Shown in pieces: positions 34,368 through 43,178 of a DNA stretch of 64,000 nucleotides. The position numbers and the translations under genes were made by a program. This stretch comes from Oligosphaera ethanolica (GTDB taxonomy: Bacteria; Verrucomicrobiota; Lentisphaeria; Oligosphaerales; Oligosphaeraceae), in contig NZ_JAUSVL010000001.1 in NCBI RefSeq assembly GCF_030814695.1, positions 5,665,306-5,729,305 on the forward strand, given 5' to 3'. Position 1 is the first letter of the stretch, and every line of letters begins with the position of its first letter. The notes under the pieces are model-generated. The model was not told the DNA's origin. It searched no databases and saw only the letters and a program-made list of their open reading frames with translations.

Positions 34368-36230
34368 TCAAGGCAGCCGCGCGCCAAAAGCCCCGCCATC
34401 CGACGCACCACGCAGCCCCGGTGAATTCGGCGCCAGGCGGTAATCGCGCCGGGCCGGGTCCACAAAGACCGGCTCGGCAATCACCGAGTTGCGGTCAAAG
34501 CCAAATTCCTGCTGGTAGGCGGCAAAGTCGCCCGCCCCGAAAACGCCTTTTTTCTCGAAGCGCACCAGCGGCTGCCCACCGCCGTGCCAGAGATTGTAGT
34601 CAAGCAGCGGCAGCTCCTGCCACACATTCCACATGCGCATGCACACTTCCGTACTGTTCACAAAAATGTTGTCGCGAACAACAAAATTCTTCGTCTTAGC
34701 CGAGTTGTTGTAGAACATCAAGTGTGCGCCGTTGGGGTTGGGCCGCTGCGCATGCGACCACACCGTACCCGCATCCACGCAGGTGTTGTTGACAAAGATG
34801 ATGTTCTCCGTGACGTCGTTGTTCCAGTACTCGAAGGAATACTCCGCATTCCAAATCACGTTGTTGCGGTACGTGATGTTGGTCTCAATGGAGCGGATCT
34901 TCTTGCCGTCGCCGCGCCCCTGGTTGGTCAGCGCCGCGTCGTAGATTTCCCACAGGCGGTTGTTTTCCACCAGGTGCTCGTCGGCATTGCCCCAGAATTC
35001 AATGCCGTTGCCGAAGCGCACCGGCCGGCCGTTCTTGGTGTATTGATGGCCGCCGCCAATGTAGTAGATGTCGCAGCCGCGGATGACAATGCGCTTGGTG
35101 TCGCCACCGCCAAAACCATGGGCCGCGCCGTAGCGCACGGCGAGGTTTTCGTACAGCACGTCATGCTTATTCCCCTGGTTGATGATGGTCGTGCGCAAGG
35201 CCAGCTCAATGCTCTTGTTCGCCGCGCCCGGGTTGCCGTCATGACGCAGATACACGCACTGACTGTGCGGCGAATAATAGTAATCGCCAACATTGACCAG
35301 ATCGTCCTCCGACCACTTCTTCCAGCCGCAGGCCCGCCCGTGATCAAAGATGACATTGCCCACATCGACGGGCAAGGCCATGCCGCCCACACGCCGGCAG
35401 CTTTCCGCCCGCACGATCTGCAGCTCAATCGTCGCTTCCTCAGGCAACACGCCGCCCACCGACATGTGCAGCAGCCGTATGGTCGGCGCCGTGCCAATCA
35501 CCCGCTCAAAGAAAATCTGGAAGTCCTGCCACTCGTCAGCCAACTTCACGTCCGTGCGGCCGTTGGCATAGCGTGTCCACGGCAGGCTATTCTGGCAGAT
35601 GTTGATGCCCTCCAACCGCGTTGCCTTGCTGCTGCGCCCACGCATGTGCAATACCATGCATTCAGCGAACTCGGGCATTTCCGGCCCCCACAGCTGCACG
35701 TGGTTGCTGCTCACGCCGCTCGTTGCCACCTGCAGAGTCACCACATTCAGCCCCTGCTCATTGGCGGCATTGCTGATGGCCACGGCGGCGCCGCCCTCCT
35801 GGTGCCGTCCCCAGGGCTTCGTCCCCGCATCGGTTTCAATGGGCTGAAAGTCGGCCATGCGCACCGGTATTGTCCGCCAAACCCCGGGCCTGACTTCCTC
35901 CCAGTCGGCTGGGACATCCGCGGCAACAGACCCCTGCAATATGGGCAACGGCCCCTCGCCGTACTCCGCATAACGGACCGGCTTGCCAGGCTCGCCAGAA
36001 CGCGGTGCGAGGACGCCACGCCAGAGCCCGCCACGCTTGAAAAGCACTTCGTCGCCAGGCACCAGGGGCGCGCTATTGACCCGCGTTAGCGATTGCCAGG
36101 CGCTCTCCGGTTTCAAGCCGTCATTGCCGTCATTGCCGCCGCTGCTGTCCACATAATAACAGGCCGCTGAAGCCACCAGCCCACTCATGGTCATCGTCAC
36201 CGCCATGGTCAATACTCCCGTTAACTTCAT
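34368..36230 (-). CDS. Secreted right-handed beta-helix protein
   Basis: A 620-residue exported protein. A signal peptide (VTMTMSGLVASAA) leads to YYVDSSGGNDGNDG, the Asp/Gly-rich opening of extracellular beta-helix enzymes, and a WQSLTRVN segment. A jelly-roll region lies around residues 115-280, and parallel beta-helix rungs around 340-560 (VLYENLAVRYGAAHGFGGGD, RNNVIWNAEYSFEYWNN, IFVNNTCVDAG). A short beta tail ends GAFGARLP. A polysaccharide lyase or glycosidase role is likely but no active site was assigned. AAGGTGG precedes ATG 36230. R1 copy 4 lies 120 bases upstream, co-oriented. Confidence 0.75.
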   Translation of the reverse strand: MKLTGVLTMAVTMTMSGLVASAACYYVDSSGGNDGNDGLKPESAWQSLTRVNSAPLVPGDEVLFKRGGLWRGVLAPRSGEPGKPVRYAEYGEGPLPILQGSVAADVPADWEEVRPGVWRTIPVRMADFQPIETDAGTKPWGRHQEGGAAVAISNAANEQGLNVVTLQVATSGVSSNHVQLWGPEMPEFAECMVLHMRGRSSKATRLEGINICQNSLPWTRYANGRTDVKLADEWQDFQIFFERVIGTAPTIRLLHMSVGGVLPEEATIELQIVRAESCRRVGGMALPVDVGNVIFDHGRACGWKKWSEDDLVNVGDYYYSPHSQCVYLRHDGNPGAANKSIELALRTTIINQGNKHDVLYENLAVRYGAAHGFGGGDTKRIVIRGCDIYYIGGGHQYTKNGRPVRFGNGIEFWGNADEHLVENNRLWEIYDAALTNQGRGDGKKIRSIETNITYRNNVIWNAEYSFEYWNNDVTENIIFVNNTCVDAGTVWSHAQRPNPNGAHLMFYNNSAKTKNFVVRDNIFVNSTEVCMRMWNVWQELPLLDYNLWHGGGQPLVRFEKKGVFGAGDFAAYQQEFGFDRNSVIAEPVFVDPARRDYRLAPNSPGLRGASDGGAFGARLP

Positions 36231-36349
36231 GTTCGCCACCTTGCCGTTATTGTGAACTCGCCATGAAAGACACCCGGAACCAAGCGGCATAATATACGGG
36301 CTTTACCCCGTTTCCAAAATGCCCCCACAAGCAGAATAACGCCAGCCTA

Positions 36350-36479
36350 GTCATCGGTCAGTAACCACCCCGGTGGGGAAAACACCGGGGACAATTTGCA
36401 GGAAACCCACGGCCCGCCGCCGCCCAACCATTACCCATGGGTGGCTAACCAGGCAGCGGATTTCATAGGAGTCATTGAT
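36350..36479 (-). repeat. Dispersed repeat R1, copy 4
   Basis: Read on the minus strand it begins ATCAATGACTCCTATGAAA, continues with GGCGGGCCGTGGGTTTCCTG and ends near ACTGACCGATGAC. The inner third differs from the other copies (it contains ACCCATGGGT), which destroys the small frame. The distal part has the CCCCGG...CCGGGG hairpin form also seen in copy 3. It points to the beta-helix gene at 36230. Confidence 0.8.
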
Positions 36480-36533
36480 AATTGAGCCGTAGAGTAACAG
36501 GCGGCCCTTGGCGCACCGTCCTCCGACCGTGGT

Positions 36534-36722
36534 GCGGGCTTTTAGCCCGCCTGGAGTTTGGCGTTTTGCGGCGCGGGAAAACCTTCAGGCTCTGGTCGGT
36601 TTTGAGCCGGAACGGAGAAAAACTGGCTTGGCTTTGGTGCGCCGTAGGCGCACTACTATGCTTAACCCCAGGCTTCAGCCTGGGGTGGACAACCACCACA
36701 AAACAGTGCCTCGTAGAGGCAC
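36534..36722 (+). repeat. Hairpin cassette H4-H1-H2-H3, copy 2
   Basis: Palindromes in order: H4 GCGGGCTTTTAGCCCGC (36534-36550) followed by CTGGAGTTTGGCG; H1 with arms GTGCGCC/GGCGCAC (36637-36653); H2 CCCCAGGCTTCAGCCTGGGG (36666-36685); H3 GTGCCTCGTAGAGGCAC (36706-36722). The H1-H2 linker again contains ATGCTTAA. No gene is credible here. Confidence 0.85.
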
Positions 36723-36916
36723 TACAGTTTTGGCGTCCACGTTGCCTATCGCTGCAGTTTTCGTTCATGGGGTGAGAGAGAAAATGGCTGATAGTAAGCC
36801 GTTTTTTCGATGTTCCAAGATGGGGCTCCGACTATACTGCCAGTTGGTACTGCTGGCGCAGTCGGTAGATCAAAAAGAACTTTTTTCAGAGTCCTTGGCG
36901 AAAGTCAGGCAAAGTA

Positions 36917-37044
36917 GTGCCTCTACGAGGCACGGATTCCGGGATGGAGCCATTTCCCCAGGCTAAAGCCTGGGGTTAAGCATGGTTAAGCGCCTACGGC
37001 GCAATGTCGAGTTTTGCCAAACTCCAGGCGGGCTTTCAGCCCGC
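36917..37044 (-). repeat. Hairpin cassette H4-H1-H2-H3, copy 3 (inverted)
   Basis: The same four palindromes appear in reverse order and complement: H3 at 36917-36933, H2 at 36956-36975, H1 at 36990-37002, and the CTGGAGTTTGGC motif with H4 at 37016-37044. Together with copy 2 this forms a roughly 510-base imperfect inverted repeat around a unique core at 36723-36916. No gene is recognised in that core. Confidence 0.85.
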
Positions 37045-37193
37045 GCCGTCGCCAGAGGCCAGCAGGCGGAGCCTAGCGCGCCCATTTCACCGCCGCTTCT
37101 AGCATGTGCAGCTGCCGACATTACCTTAGGCAAACGACACGACTTCAGCCCACCGACCTTCCCCACAATGGCGCCGAAATAGGACCCACACAC

Positions 37194-37976
37194 ATGTGGA
37201 TTGACCGCGAATTCATCGACCCGTTTATGCAGGAAGACCCGTGCTTTTGGGTCAAAATCGAGCATCTCGGGCGTTATCTCTTCGCTAAAGACACGATCAA
37301 CCAAATCCAAAACGGCACCTGCACGGTAGCGGATTTCGGTTGCGCCAACGGCTACGGCAGCGCCATCCTCGCCCAGGCCGCGCGGCAGGTCGATGCCTTC
37401 GATGTCAATGCCGATTACCTTAACGACGCCCGGACTAGCCACTGCGCGCGCAATATCGCCTACCGGCTTTTTGACGCCAACAGTACAGCCGCAGAGCCCC
37501 CCTGCGCGCTCGACCACTACGACCTCGCCGTCGCCTTCGAAATCCTCGAGCACGTCGACCATCCAGACGCCCTGCTGCGCCTGCTGGCCCGTGCCCTCAA
37601 ACCGTCCGGCACCCTCCTCCTCTCGGTTCCCAACCCGCGCTATGAACGCACCGGCGACGACGGCGCGTCCACCAACCCCTATCACCGGCACATCTTCGCG
37701 CGCGACGCCGTCGAGGCGATGCTGGCTGCACACGGCTTCACGCTCAAGCGCGTCCTCGGCCAAGGCCTCTGCAATATCCTCTCCATCCGCGAGGCCAAGC
37801 TGGTGACCAAAAAACGCATCGACTTCAGCACCGCCAAAAACCCGCTCTTCCAAGACCCTATCGTCATCAGCCAGTTCGCCTACCTAGTCGCTTACCCGGA
37901 CGACATGGCCATCAGCAAGTCGTACTCGCATCTCTTCGTGGCCGAGAAAAGCGGTGCACCAGTCTGCGGGAGTTGA
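37194..37976 (+). CDS. Class I SAM-dependent methyltransferase
   Basis: A 260-residue methyltransferase of the UbiE/type-11 kind. Motif I is VADFGCANGYGSAI (SAM-binding glycine loop), followed by an acidic residue at the end of strand 2 (VDAFDVNADYL), motif II/post I LAVAFEILEHVDHPDALL, and LKPSGTLLLSVPNPRYE (motif III). The LEH-D-P and LKPGG-like segments are typical of small-molecule or glycan/lipid methyltransferases. The substrate is unknown. ATG 37194 is preceded by AGGA; the longer frame from 37104 is repeat-flanked spacer. A bidirectional terminator follows at 38006. Confidence 0.88.
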   Translation: MWIDREFIDPFMQEDPCFWVKIEHLGRYLFAKDTINQIQNGTCTVADFGCANGYGSAILAQAARQVDAFDVNADYLNDARTSHCARNIAYRLFDANSTAAEPPCALDHYDLAVAFEILEHVDHPDALLRLLARALKPSGTLLLSVPNPRYERTGDDGASTNPYHRHIFARDAVEAMLAAHGFTLKRVLGQGLCNILSIREAKLVTKKRIDFSTAKNPLFQDPIVISQFAYLVAYPDDMAISKSYSHLFVAEKSGAPVCGS

Positions 37977-38005
37977 CCAGCTTCCCCCCCTGCTCACAAA
38001 AAAGC

Positions 38006-38047
38006 GCGGCCCCGCCTGACATCGCGCCAGGCGGGGCCGCACCTTTT
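38006..38047 (+). terminator. Terminator between convergent genes
   Basis: The perfect 13-base arms GCGGCCCCGCCTG and CAGGCGGGGCCGC enclose nine bases. ACCTTTTG follows on the plus strand, and an A-run just before it gives a U-tract for the minus strand, so it can end both the methyltransferase transcript and the LRR gene transcript. Confidence 0.85.
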
Positions 38048-38062
38048 GTACGTCCAATCACA

Positions 38063-41000
38063 TCACTGTTGCGACTGATACAACCAGTAGCCACGGCCAG
38101 GCACGATCTGAGTGCACATCTGGTAGGTCTGACCAGTCCACTCCCAGGCAGCCTCGACTCCTTGCGGCAGGCCCGCCACCGGCAAGGCCGGACTAACAAA
38201 ATTCCAGCCAGCGGGCAGCAACTCATTGAGGCCGCTATCACTCGGTGAATAGCCAAGTAAGTCAGCGGGCTCATCCGCCTCGGTGAATATCCAGTAGGCC
38301 TTGCCCACGGCGATGATGTTCGGGTGGACATATTGCCGGCCGGCGGCGTCAAAGCCGGTGAGACCTTGCCCAAAATTATCATACACCTGCTCTGCTCGCG
38401 GCTGCAGCGGGGCGCCGATGAGATCCCAGCCGCCAGGCAATTCGTAGTGGTACGCGTACAGCGCTCGATAGGTGGCGTCGGCAGTAATGACTCCCGGCTG
38501 CGGCTCCCATTCACGCAAAGTCCATGCCGGCCCGACTGTCTGCAGGTCCGGCGGGACCGCCATCTGATTTTCCTCCACAATCTGCTCCAAGGCGCCGCCG
38601 CCAACGCGTTGGGCAACCGCACCAATGTCAAACACCACCCGGAAGGTCCGCACCCGACCTTCAAGCTGATTGACGTACACATCCCACGAACCATCAAGAG
38701 CATCCCAACCGGGCTGCGTGACCCAGTAATAGAGCTTGCTACTCAGGTTGACCGGAAATGGCCGCCAGCCAATCTGGGGTGCTGGCCCCATGAACTCGAC
38801 GCTAGCCAGGCTGGGGCAGTCCCAAAACGCAAAAGTATCAATCATCGTCACCGTCGCCGGGACAACAAAATTCGGCAGTGACTGGCAATAAATAAATGCA
38901 TACTCGCCGATTTCAGTCAGGGCGCCATGAATCGTAACCTCCCGCAACGCTGAGCAGCCGTAAAAGCAATCGTAGGGAATGACCGTCACGCCGCGTCCCA
39001 ACACCGCTGTTGCCAATCGCTCGCACTCAGCGAAAGCACCTTCACCAAGCTCGGTCACGCTGTCCGGCACCACAATCGCCTGCAACTGCACGCAGTTGTC
39101 AAAAGCGTCCGGGCCGATACTAAGCACACCTTCCGGAATAACGATTTGGCGGAGGCTGTAGCAGTCCTCAAACGCCGATTCGCCAATGACGGTGACACTC
39201 GGCGGTATGGGCACATTTTGCAGGGAATGGCAACTTTCAAAAGTGCTTTCCTCAATACGCTGCAAGCCCGCCGGCAGCGCCACCTCGCGCAAGGCCATGC
39301 ACTCCGCAAAGGCCCCCACACCAATGGTCTGCACGCTGCTACCCAACTCAATGCCGCTCAAGCGCCAGCAACCCGCAAACGCGAAGGCCCCGATGTGGGT
39401 CACGCCAGCGGGGACGCTGTAAGCACCGGCCACCCCGCCGGGATACTGCAACAGCGCCGTGCCGTCCTTGCTGAATAACACGCCGCCCACACTGCTGAAC
39501 TGCGCATTGGTCGCTGCGACGTTGAGCACCTGCAGCTCGTCACATAAGGCAAAGGCACCAGCGCCAATCGCAACGATCGTGGCACCGATGTCAATACTTT
39601 GCAGTCTTGCGGAATGAAACGCCCAGGGGGCAATGCCCGTCACCGAAGCCGGTATTGCATAGGGCCCTAGTCGCCCCGCCGGATATTGGATGAGCGTGGT
39701 CAGCGCCTTGTCGCACAACACGCCGTCAGCCGTGGACGCAAAAAAATCATTTTCCGCGTCAACAATGAATCGCACCAATGAATTACAGCCCATAAAAGCA
39801 CCATCGCCAATGTACATTACCGGCGCTGGGATGCTCATACTGCCTAGCAGTGAACAGCCCGAAAAGGCGAAGTCGCCGATGTAATTGATCGTCGACGGCA
39901 TGCTTACCGAAACCAGCCGCGAGCAGTCCAGAAAGACCTCGGGTTCAAGCTGAGCAACACCCTCCGGAATGTCTACATAAAGAAGGCTTTCGTTGTCCTC
40001 CAGTGCGTATTCGCCAATACTCTGCAACGTCGACGGCAAAATCACGGTGCGCAAATTCTCGCAGGTCGCCACGCTGCCACGGCCAATCTCAAGCAAATTC
40101 TCCGGCAAAATCAGCAGGCGGATTTCAGGCCGGTAGGCAAATAGGTCATTGCCCAAAATCACCACGGGCTTGCCGCCAATCGTTGGTGGCACATTTACAT
40201 ACAACGCACTGTCCCCAGAGCCATTGTATTGGGTAAGCGACACGCCAACGTTGGGAATCTCGTAGGTCTCAAAATCACTTTCCGGGGCATAATCAATTCT
40301 TCCCACGACCAAGCCGCCGAGCATTTCGCTAGCACTGTTTCCCCAACCAGGATTACCCTCCGCAAAACTACCCATGGCCGACGAGCCAAGGACGCCATCT
40401 GCCGTCGGCCGCCCACCCTTGAAAAAGATCGCCCCGAGATGGTCACAGTCCTTGAATGCCCCCACACCGATGCTCACCAGTCCTTCCGGCATCGCCAGCC
40501 ACTCCAGACCCACGCAACCACGGAATGCCTCCGCGCCAATGCGCGTTATCGACGGCGGCATGACCACGTTGAACAACCACTGGTTGTCGGCAAAAGCGCC
40601 ATCGGCAATGGCCGTCACCGGCACGCCATTGTAAGTCGCCGGCACCACCGCCACGCCGGCGCCGTCATAGCCCGTCACCGTCGCCTTGCCGCCAGCAATG
40701 GAGTAGGTGAAACCACCAAAGCCCTCTTCGCTTACTTTCACAAAAACACTGTAATTGACATCGCCATCGGCGTTATCAGCACAGACAATGACGTTCTTTG
40801 ACGCATTCATCTGCCCGGAAAGAGGCGCGCCGCCGTCCAAAGGCATCATCTTGACCTGACCATCGCTATACACAAAAGATTTCAGACCGACGATATCACG
40901 CTCGCCGCGCCAGCCAGAATAAACATCGCCGCCTTCTTCAATATTAAAACGGCCATTGAGTGCGCCAATGCCCCGCGAGTAGCCAGCGTATTCCGGATCT

Positions 41001-41830
41001 AATGCAGCATCATCCATGCCATCCGGCCCGATCCACATCTGCGCCATCGCCCAGGTGCCGGCCAGATCCGCCCGGCTGTATGCCGCTGCCTGCTTGACCA
41101 ACACCAGCAAATTCCAGTTCGCCTCGGCATCATTGGGCGCGCTCGTGCTGATGATGACATCACGACTGGCATTCATGTAACCCGTGTAGCTGAAATCCTC
41201 CAGCTCGCCACGAGCCCCCGTCACCGGCACCCGTACCGTCAACGACACCACGCCGGCAGCCGTAATCGTACTGCTCACGACCAGCTCCTTCTCAGCCGTC
41301 TCCATCGGGCTGTACTCCCAACGCGACGTCATCATGCCATTGAGGCTGCCCTCGGCTTTGCCGTAACCAACAAAAGCCGGTGCGCCAGGCTCAAAAAGCA
41401 AACGCCGGACATGCCAGCGCCCCCCCAAATCCGCCGCGCTGTGATTGGTCGCCGGCTGCACAAACAGCTTCAACGCCACCAACTCGTCTTCCTCGTCAAC
41501 ACCAATGCCGCCCATGACGTCCTCAGCCAAATTGCGGTACAAATTCCAGATTTCCTCGCCCCCGCCAACATCAACCGTCACCCCCCCGCGCTCATGAAAA
41601 ACCGTCGTCAAGGGAACGGTACCGCTGCCATCATCATCGTCAGAAAGAATTTCCTCGTAATTCATTGTGCCATTGAGCGCACCTGATGCGTTGATCAAAG
41701 ACGACCAATGCAGCATGGTGTCCACTTCATAGGCTAAATGCCGCCAGGTCCCATCAATCCCCGCCCAAGACCCAGCGGTCGCCAAGACAAACGCGACAAC
41801 CATCAGCACGCAATGCCTATTCCTCTTCAT
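38063..41830 (-). CDS. BspA-type leucine-rich-repeat surface/secreted protein
   Basis: A 1255-residue exported protein. After a signal peptide (VLMVVAFVLATAGSWAG) come about 370 residues of beta-rich repeats (three variants of a lipocalin-like pattern such as DLGGRWHVRRL and DLAGTWAMAQM). Next is a long LRR_5 (BspA/Treponema type) array with many copies of the AF-x2-C-x2-L unit (for example IGAEAFRGCVGLEWLAMPEGL). An InlB-B-like segment (RTFRVVFDIGAVA ... ATYRALY) follows, and two C-terminal GW-(D/N)-(L/F) ... (Y/W)-W-(I/L) modules ending GRGYWLYQSQQ. LRR_5 proteins usually bind host or matrix glycoproteins. No membrane or sortase anchor is visible. The IS630 element sits just upstream of its promoter region. 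Confidence 0.85.
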   Translation of the reverse strand: MKRNRHCVLMVVAFVLATAGSWAGIDGTWRHLAYEVDTMLHWSSLINASGALNGTMNYEEILSDDDDGSGTVPLTTVFHERGGVTVDVGGGEEIWNLYRNLAEDVMGGIGVDEEDELVALKLFVQPATNHSAADLGGRWHVRRLLFEPGAPAFVGYGKAEGSLNGMMTSRWEYSPMETAEKELVVSSTITAAGVVSLTVRVPVTGARGELEDFSYTGYMNASRDVIISTSAPNDAEANWNLLVLVKQAAAYSRADLAGTWAMAQMWIGPDGMDDAALDPEYAGYSRGIGALNGRFNIEEGGDVYSGWRGERDIVGLKSFVYSDGQVKMMPLDGGAPLSGQMNASKNVIVCADNADGDVNYSVFVKVSEEGFGGFTYSIAGGKATVTGYDGAGVAVVPATYNGVPVTAIADGAFADNQWLFNVVMPPSITRIGAEAFRGCVGLEWLAMPEGLVSIGVGAFKDCDHLGAIFFKGGRPTADGVLGSSAMGSFAEGNPGWGNSASEMLGGLVVGRIDYAPESDFETYEIPNVGVSLTQYNGSGDSALYVNVPPTIGGKPVVILGNDLFAYRPEIRLLILPENLLEIGRGSVATCENLRTVILPSTLQSIGEYALEDNESLLYVDIPEGVAQLEPEVFLDCSRLVSVSMPSTINYIGDFAFSGCSLLGSMSIPAPVMYIGDGAFMGCNSLVRFIVDAENDFFASTADGVLCDKALTTLIQYPAGRLGPYAIPASVTGIAPWAFHSARLQSIDIGATIVAIGAGAFALCDELQVLNVAATNAQFSSVGGVLFSKDGTALLQYPGGVAGAYSVPAGVTHIGAFAFAGCWRLSGIELGSSVQTIGVGAFAECMALREVALPAGLQRIEESTFESCHSLQNVPIPPSVTVIGESAFEDCYSLRQIVIPEGVLSIGPDAFDNCVQLQAIVVPDSVTELGEGAFAECERLATAVLGRGVTVIPYDCFYGCSALREVTIHGALTEIGEYAFIYCQSLPNFVVPATVTMIDTFAFWDCPSLASVEFMGPAPQIGWRPFPVNLSSKLYYWVTQPGWDALDGSWDVYVNQLEGRVRTFRVVFDIGAVAQRVGGGALEQIVEENQMAVPPDLQTVGPAWTLREWEPQPGVITADATYRALYAYHYELPGGWDLIGAPLQPRAEQVYDNFGQGLTGFDAAGRQYVHPNIIAVGKAYWIFTEADEPADLLGYSPSDSGLNELLPAGWNFVSPALPVAGLPQGVEAAWEWTGQTYQMCTQIVPGRGYWLYQSQQ

Positions 41831-42079
41831 GACGCACCATACCCTTTCACTTTTGAACCGCCCAAGGCCCGCTTGCTCAGATTCCACTCAACACGTCACC
41901 GTTCAAGAACTCAACCGAACCATACACTAATTATACGCATGAAGAAATCAGCGTCAAGCGCACAACAATATTAATTCCAATTAAAAATCAAATTGACCCA
42001 ATTAATCTTGGCTGCCTGGTTTTCTTGCTGTATGGTAAGTGTGGTGTCTCTTTCCACCACACAAAACATGGAGCATACA

Positions 42080-42646
42080 ATGAGAAAACCCGGGCCTCGC
42101 GTTATCATTACAGAAACCGAATTGACAAAGGCTAAACAAATCATTGATAATTTGCCATATCGTGATGACCTTCTCGTTGCCTTCGCCGTTGTACTGACAT
42201 CTCAGGGTAAGCTTGACCAAGCGAATGTCGGTGAAGTTTTGGGGGTATCCCAATCTACCGTCAAACGAATGATCAAGAATTTCAAACAGAAAAGTTCCGC
42301 AGACGAAGAAATCAATGCCCCGGCTTGGGGTGGTGACAGGCGATCGGTTTTGACCTGGGAAGAGGAGAATGAAGTCCTCGATCAGATGACCCCTGAAGCA
42401 ATTCAAGGACATGTCGTGACAGTCGGCGACATCCAAAGTGCCTTGGAAACCAAAGCTGGCCGCAAAATGAGTCAACAAACTGTCTACAATATTCTTTATC
42501 GTCACAGGTGGCATAAAGTGGTTCCAGACAAAGCGCACCCCAAAAATGACCCTGAAAAACTTGAGGAATTCAAAAAAAAACGTTTCCTGAAGCGATACAC
42601 ATGGCAACCATCCAGTCCAAATTGGAGGGAAAAAATCTTCGCGTAA
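42080..42646 (+). CDS. IS630 transposase, N-terminal frame (helix-turn-helix domain)
   Basis: This frame begins MRKPGPRVIITETELTKAKQ and encodes the DNA-binding part: a helix-turn-helix (LDQANVGEVLGVSQSTVKRM), a second winged helix (VTVGDIQSALETKAGRKMSQ) and QQTVYNILYRHRWHKVVPDK, the usual lead into the IS630 catalytic domain. It has no catalytic residues itself. GGAG lies just before ATG 42080. Family resemblance ends at FKKK, exactly at the A9 run; the remaining codons to the stop are a by-product of the shifted frame. Confidence 0.88.
   Translation: MRKPGPRVIITETELTKAKQIIDNLPYRDDLLVAFAVVLTSQGKLDQANVGEVLGVSQSTVKRMIKNFKQKSSADEEINAPAWGGDRRSVLTWEEENEVLDQMTPEAIQGHVVTVGDIQSALETKAGRKMSQQTVYNILYRHRWHKVVPDKAHPKNDPEKLEEFKKKRFLKRYTWQPSSPNWREKIFA
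42572..42580 (+). other. A9 slippery site for -1 frameshifting
   Basis: Nine consecutive A bases read AAA AAA AAA in the first frame. A -1 slip moves the ribosome (or RNA polymerase) into the frame that continues TFPEAIHMATIQSKLEG, giving a fused transposase of about 361 residues, the normal IS630 size. Confidence 0.75.
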
Positions 42647-43164
42647 TGTTCCAGGACGAGGCTCGCTTTGGAAGATTACCAGTGATTCGTGCAGCGTGGG
42701 TTCCCTCTGGCGTCCGGCCATTAGTAGTAGCAGCTATTGAACGACAATTTAAATACATATACAGCGCCATAAGCCCGTTTGATGGGGACATTGACTGGAG
42801 TGTGACGGACATGATGAATACTGAAAACATGATTTTGTTTCTACAGCAAATTAGTCGCAAGTACCCTGATGATTACTTGTTAATGGTAGTCGATGGAGCC
42901 AGTTCGCATCGTTCAAAAGAGATGGAAATCCCAGCAAACGTCCATTTGCAACAGTTGCCTCCCTATTGCCCAGAGTTGAACCCTGTTGAACACCTTTGGG
43001 ATTACACTCGCGAAAAGGCCTGCGCTAATCGTTACTTTGAAAATCTGAATGATGTGGTGGAAAAAGTTGAACACGAACTGGGCAAGCTGGCACAGGGAAC
43101 ATTGACGATGGTCAATAAAGTGTCCCAAATGTTTTGCTGGCCTTGGATGATTAGTGCAATTTGA
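42601..43164 (+). CDS. IS630 transposase, catalytic frame (DDE)
   Basis: This frame carries the complete DDE catalytic core: FQDEARFGR (first Asp), LMVVDGASSHRS (second Asp) and LPPYCPELNPVEHLWDYTRE (the catalytic Glu in NPVE-x-x-W). The family's aromatic tail follows. The listed start is the first ATG, but the natural product is probably the -1 fusion made at 42572-42580, with this frame open from about 42571. All catalytic residues are intact, so the element could still be active. Confidence 0.88.
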   Translation: MATIQSKLEGKNLRVMFQDEARFGRLPVIRAAWVPSGVRPLVVAAIERQFKYIYSAISPFDGDIDWSVTDMMNTENMILFLQQISRKYPDDYLLMVVDGASSHRSKEMEIPANVHLQQLPPYCPELNPVEHLWDYTREKACANRYFENLNDVVEKVEHELGKLAQGTLTMVNKVSQMFCWPWMISAI

Positions 43165-43178
43165 TTTTTAATTGGAAT

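Larger units (their letters stand above)
41974..43178 (+). mobile_element. IS630-family insertion sequence
   Basis: A 1205-base element with 22-base perfect terminal inverted repeats: ATTCCAATTAAAAATCAAAT at the left end (from 41974) and its complement ending at 43178. IS630 elements insert at TA dinucleotides; TA lies beside the left end and close to the right end, but an exact duplication was not resolved. It is AT-richer than its surroundings. The transposase is split in two overlapping frames joined by an A9 slippery run. Confidence 0.88.

Noticed and set aside
36963..37853. 296-codon minus-strand frame overlapping the methyltransferase
   Set aside because: Its end is the translated H1/H2 palindrome cassette and the rest is antisense to clear methyltransferase motifs.
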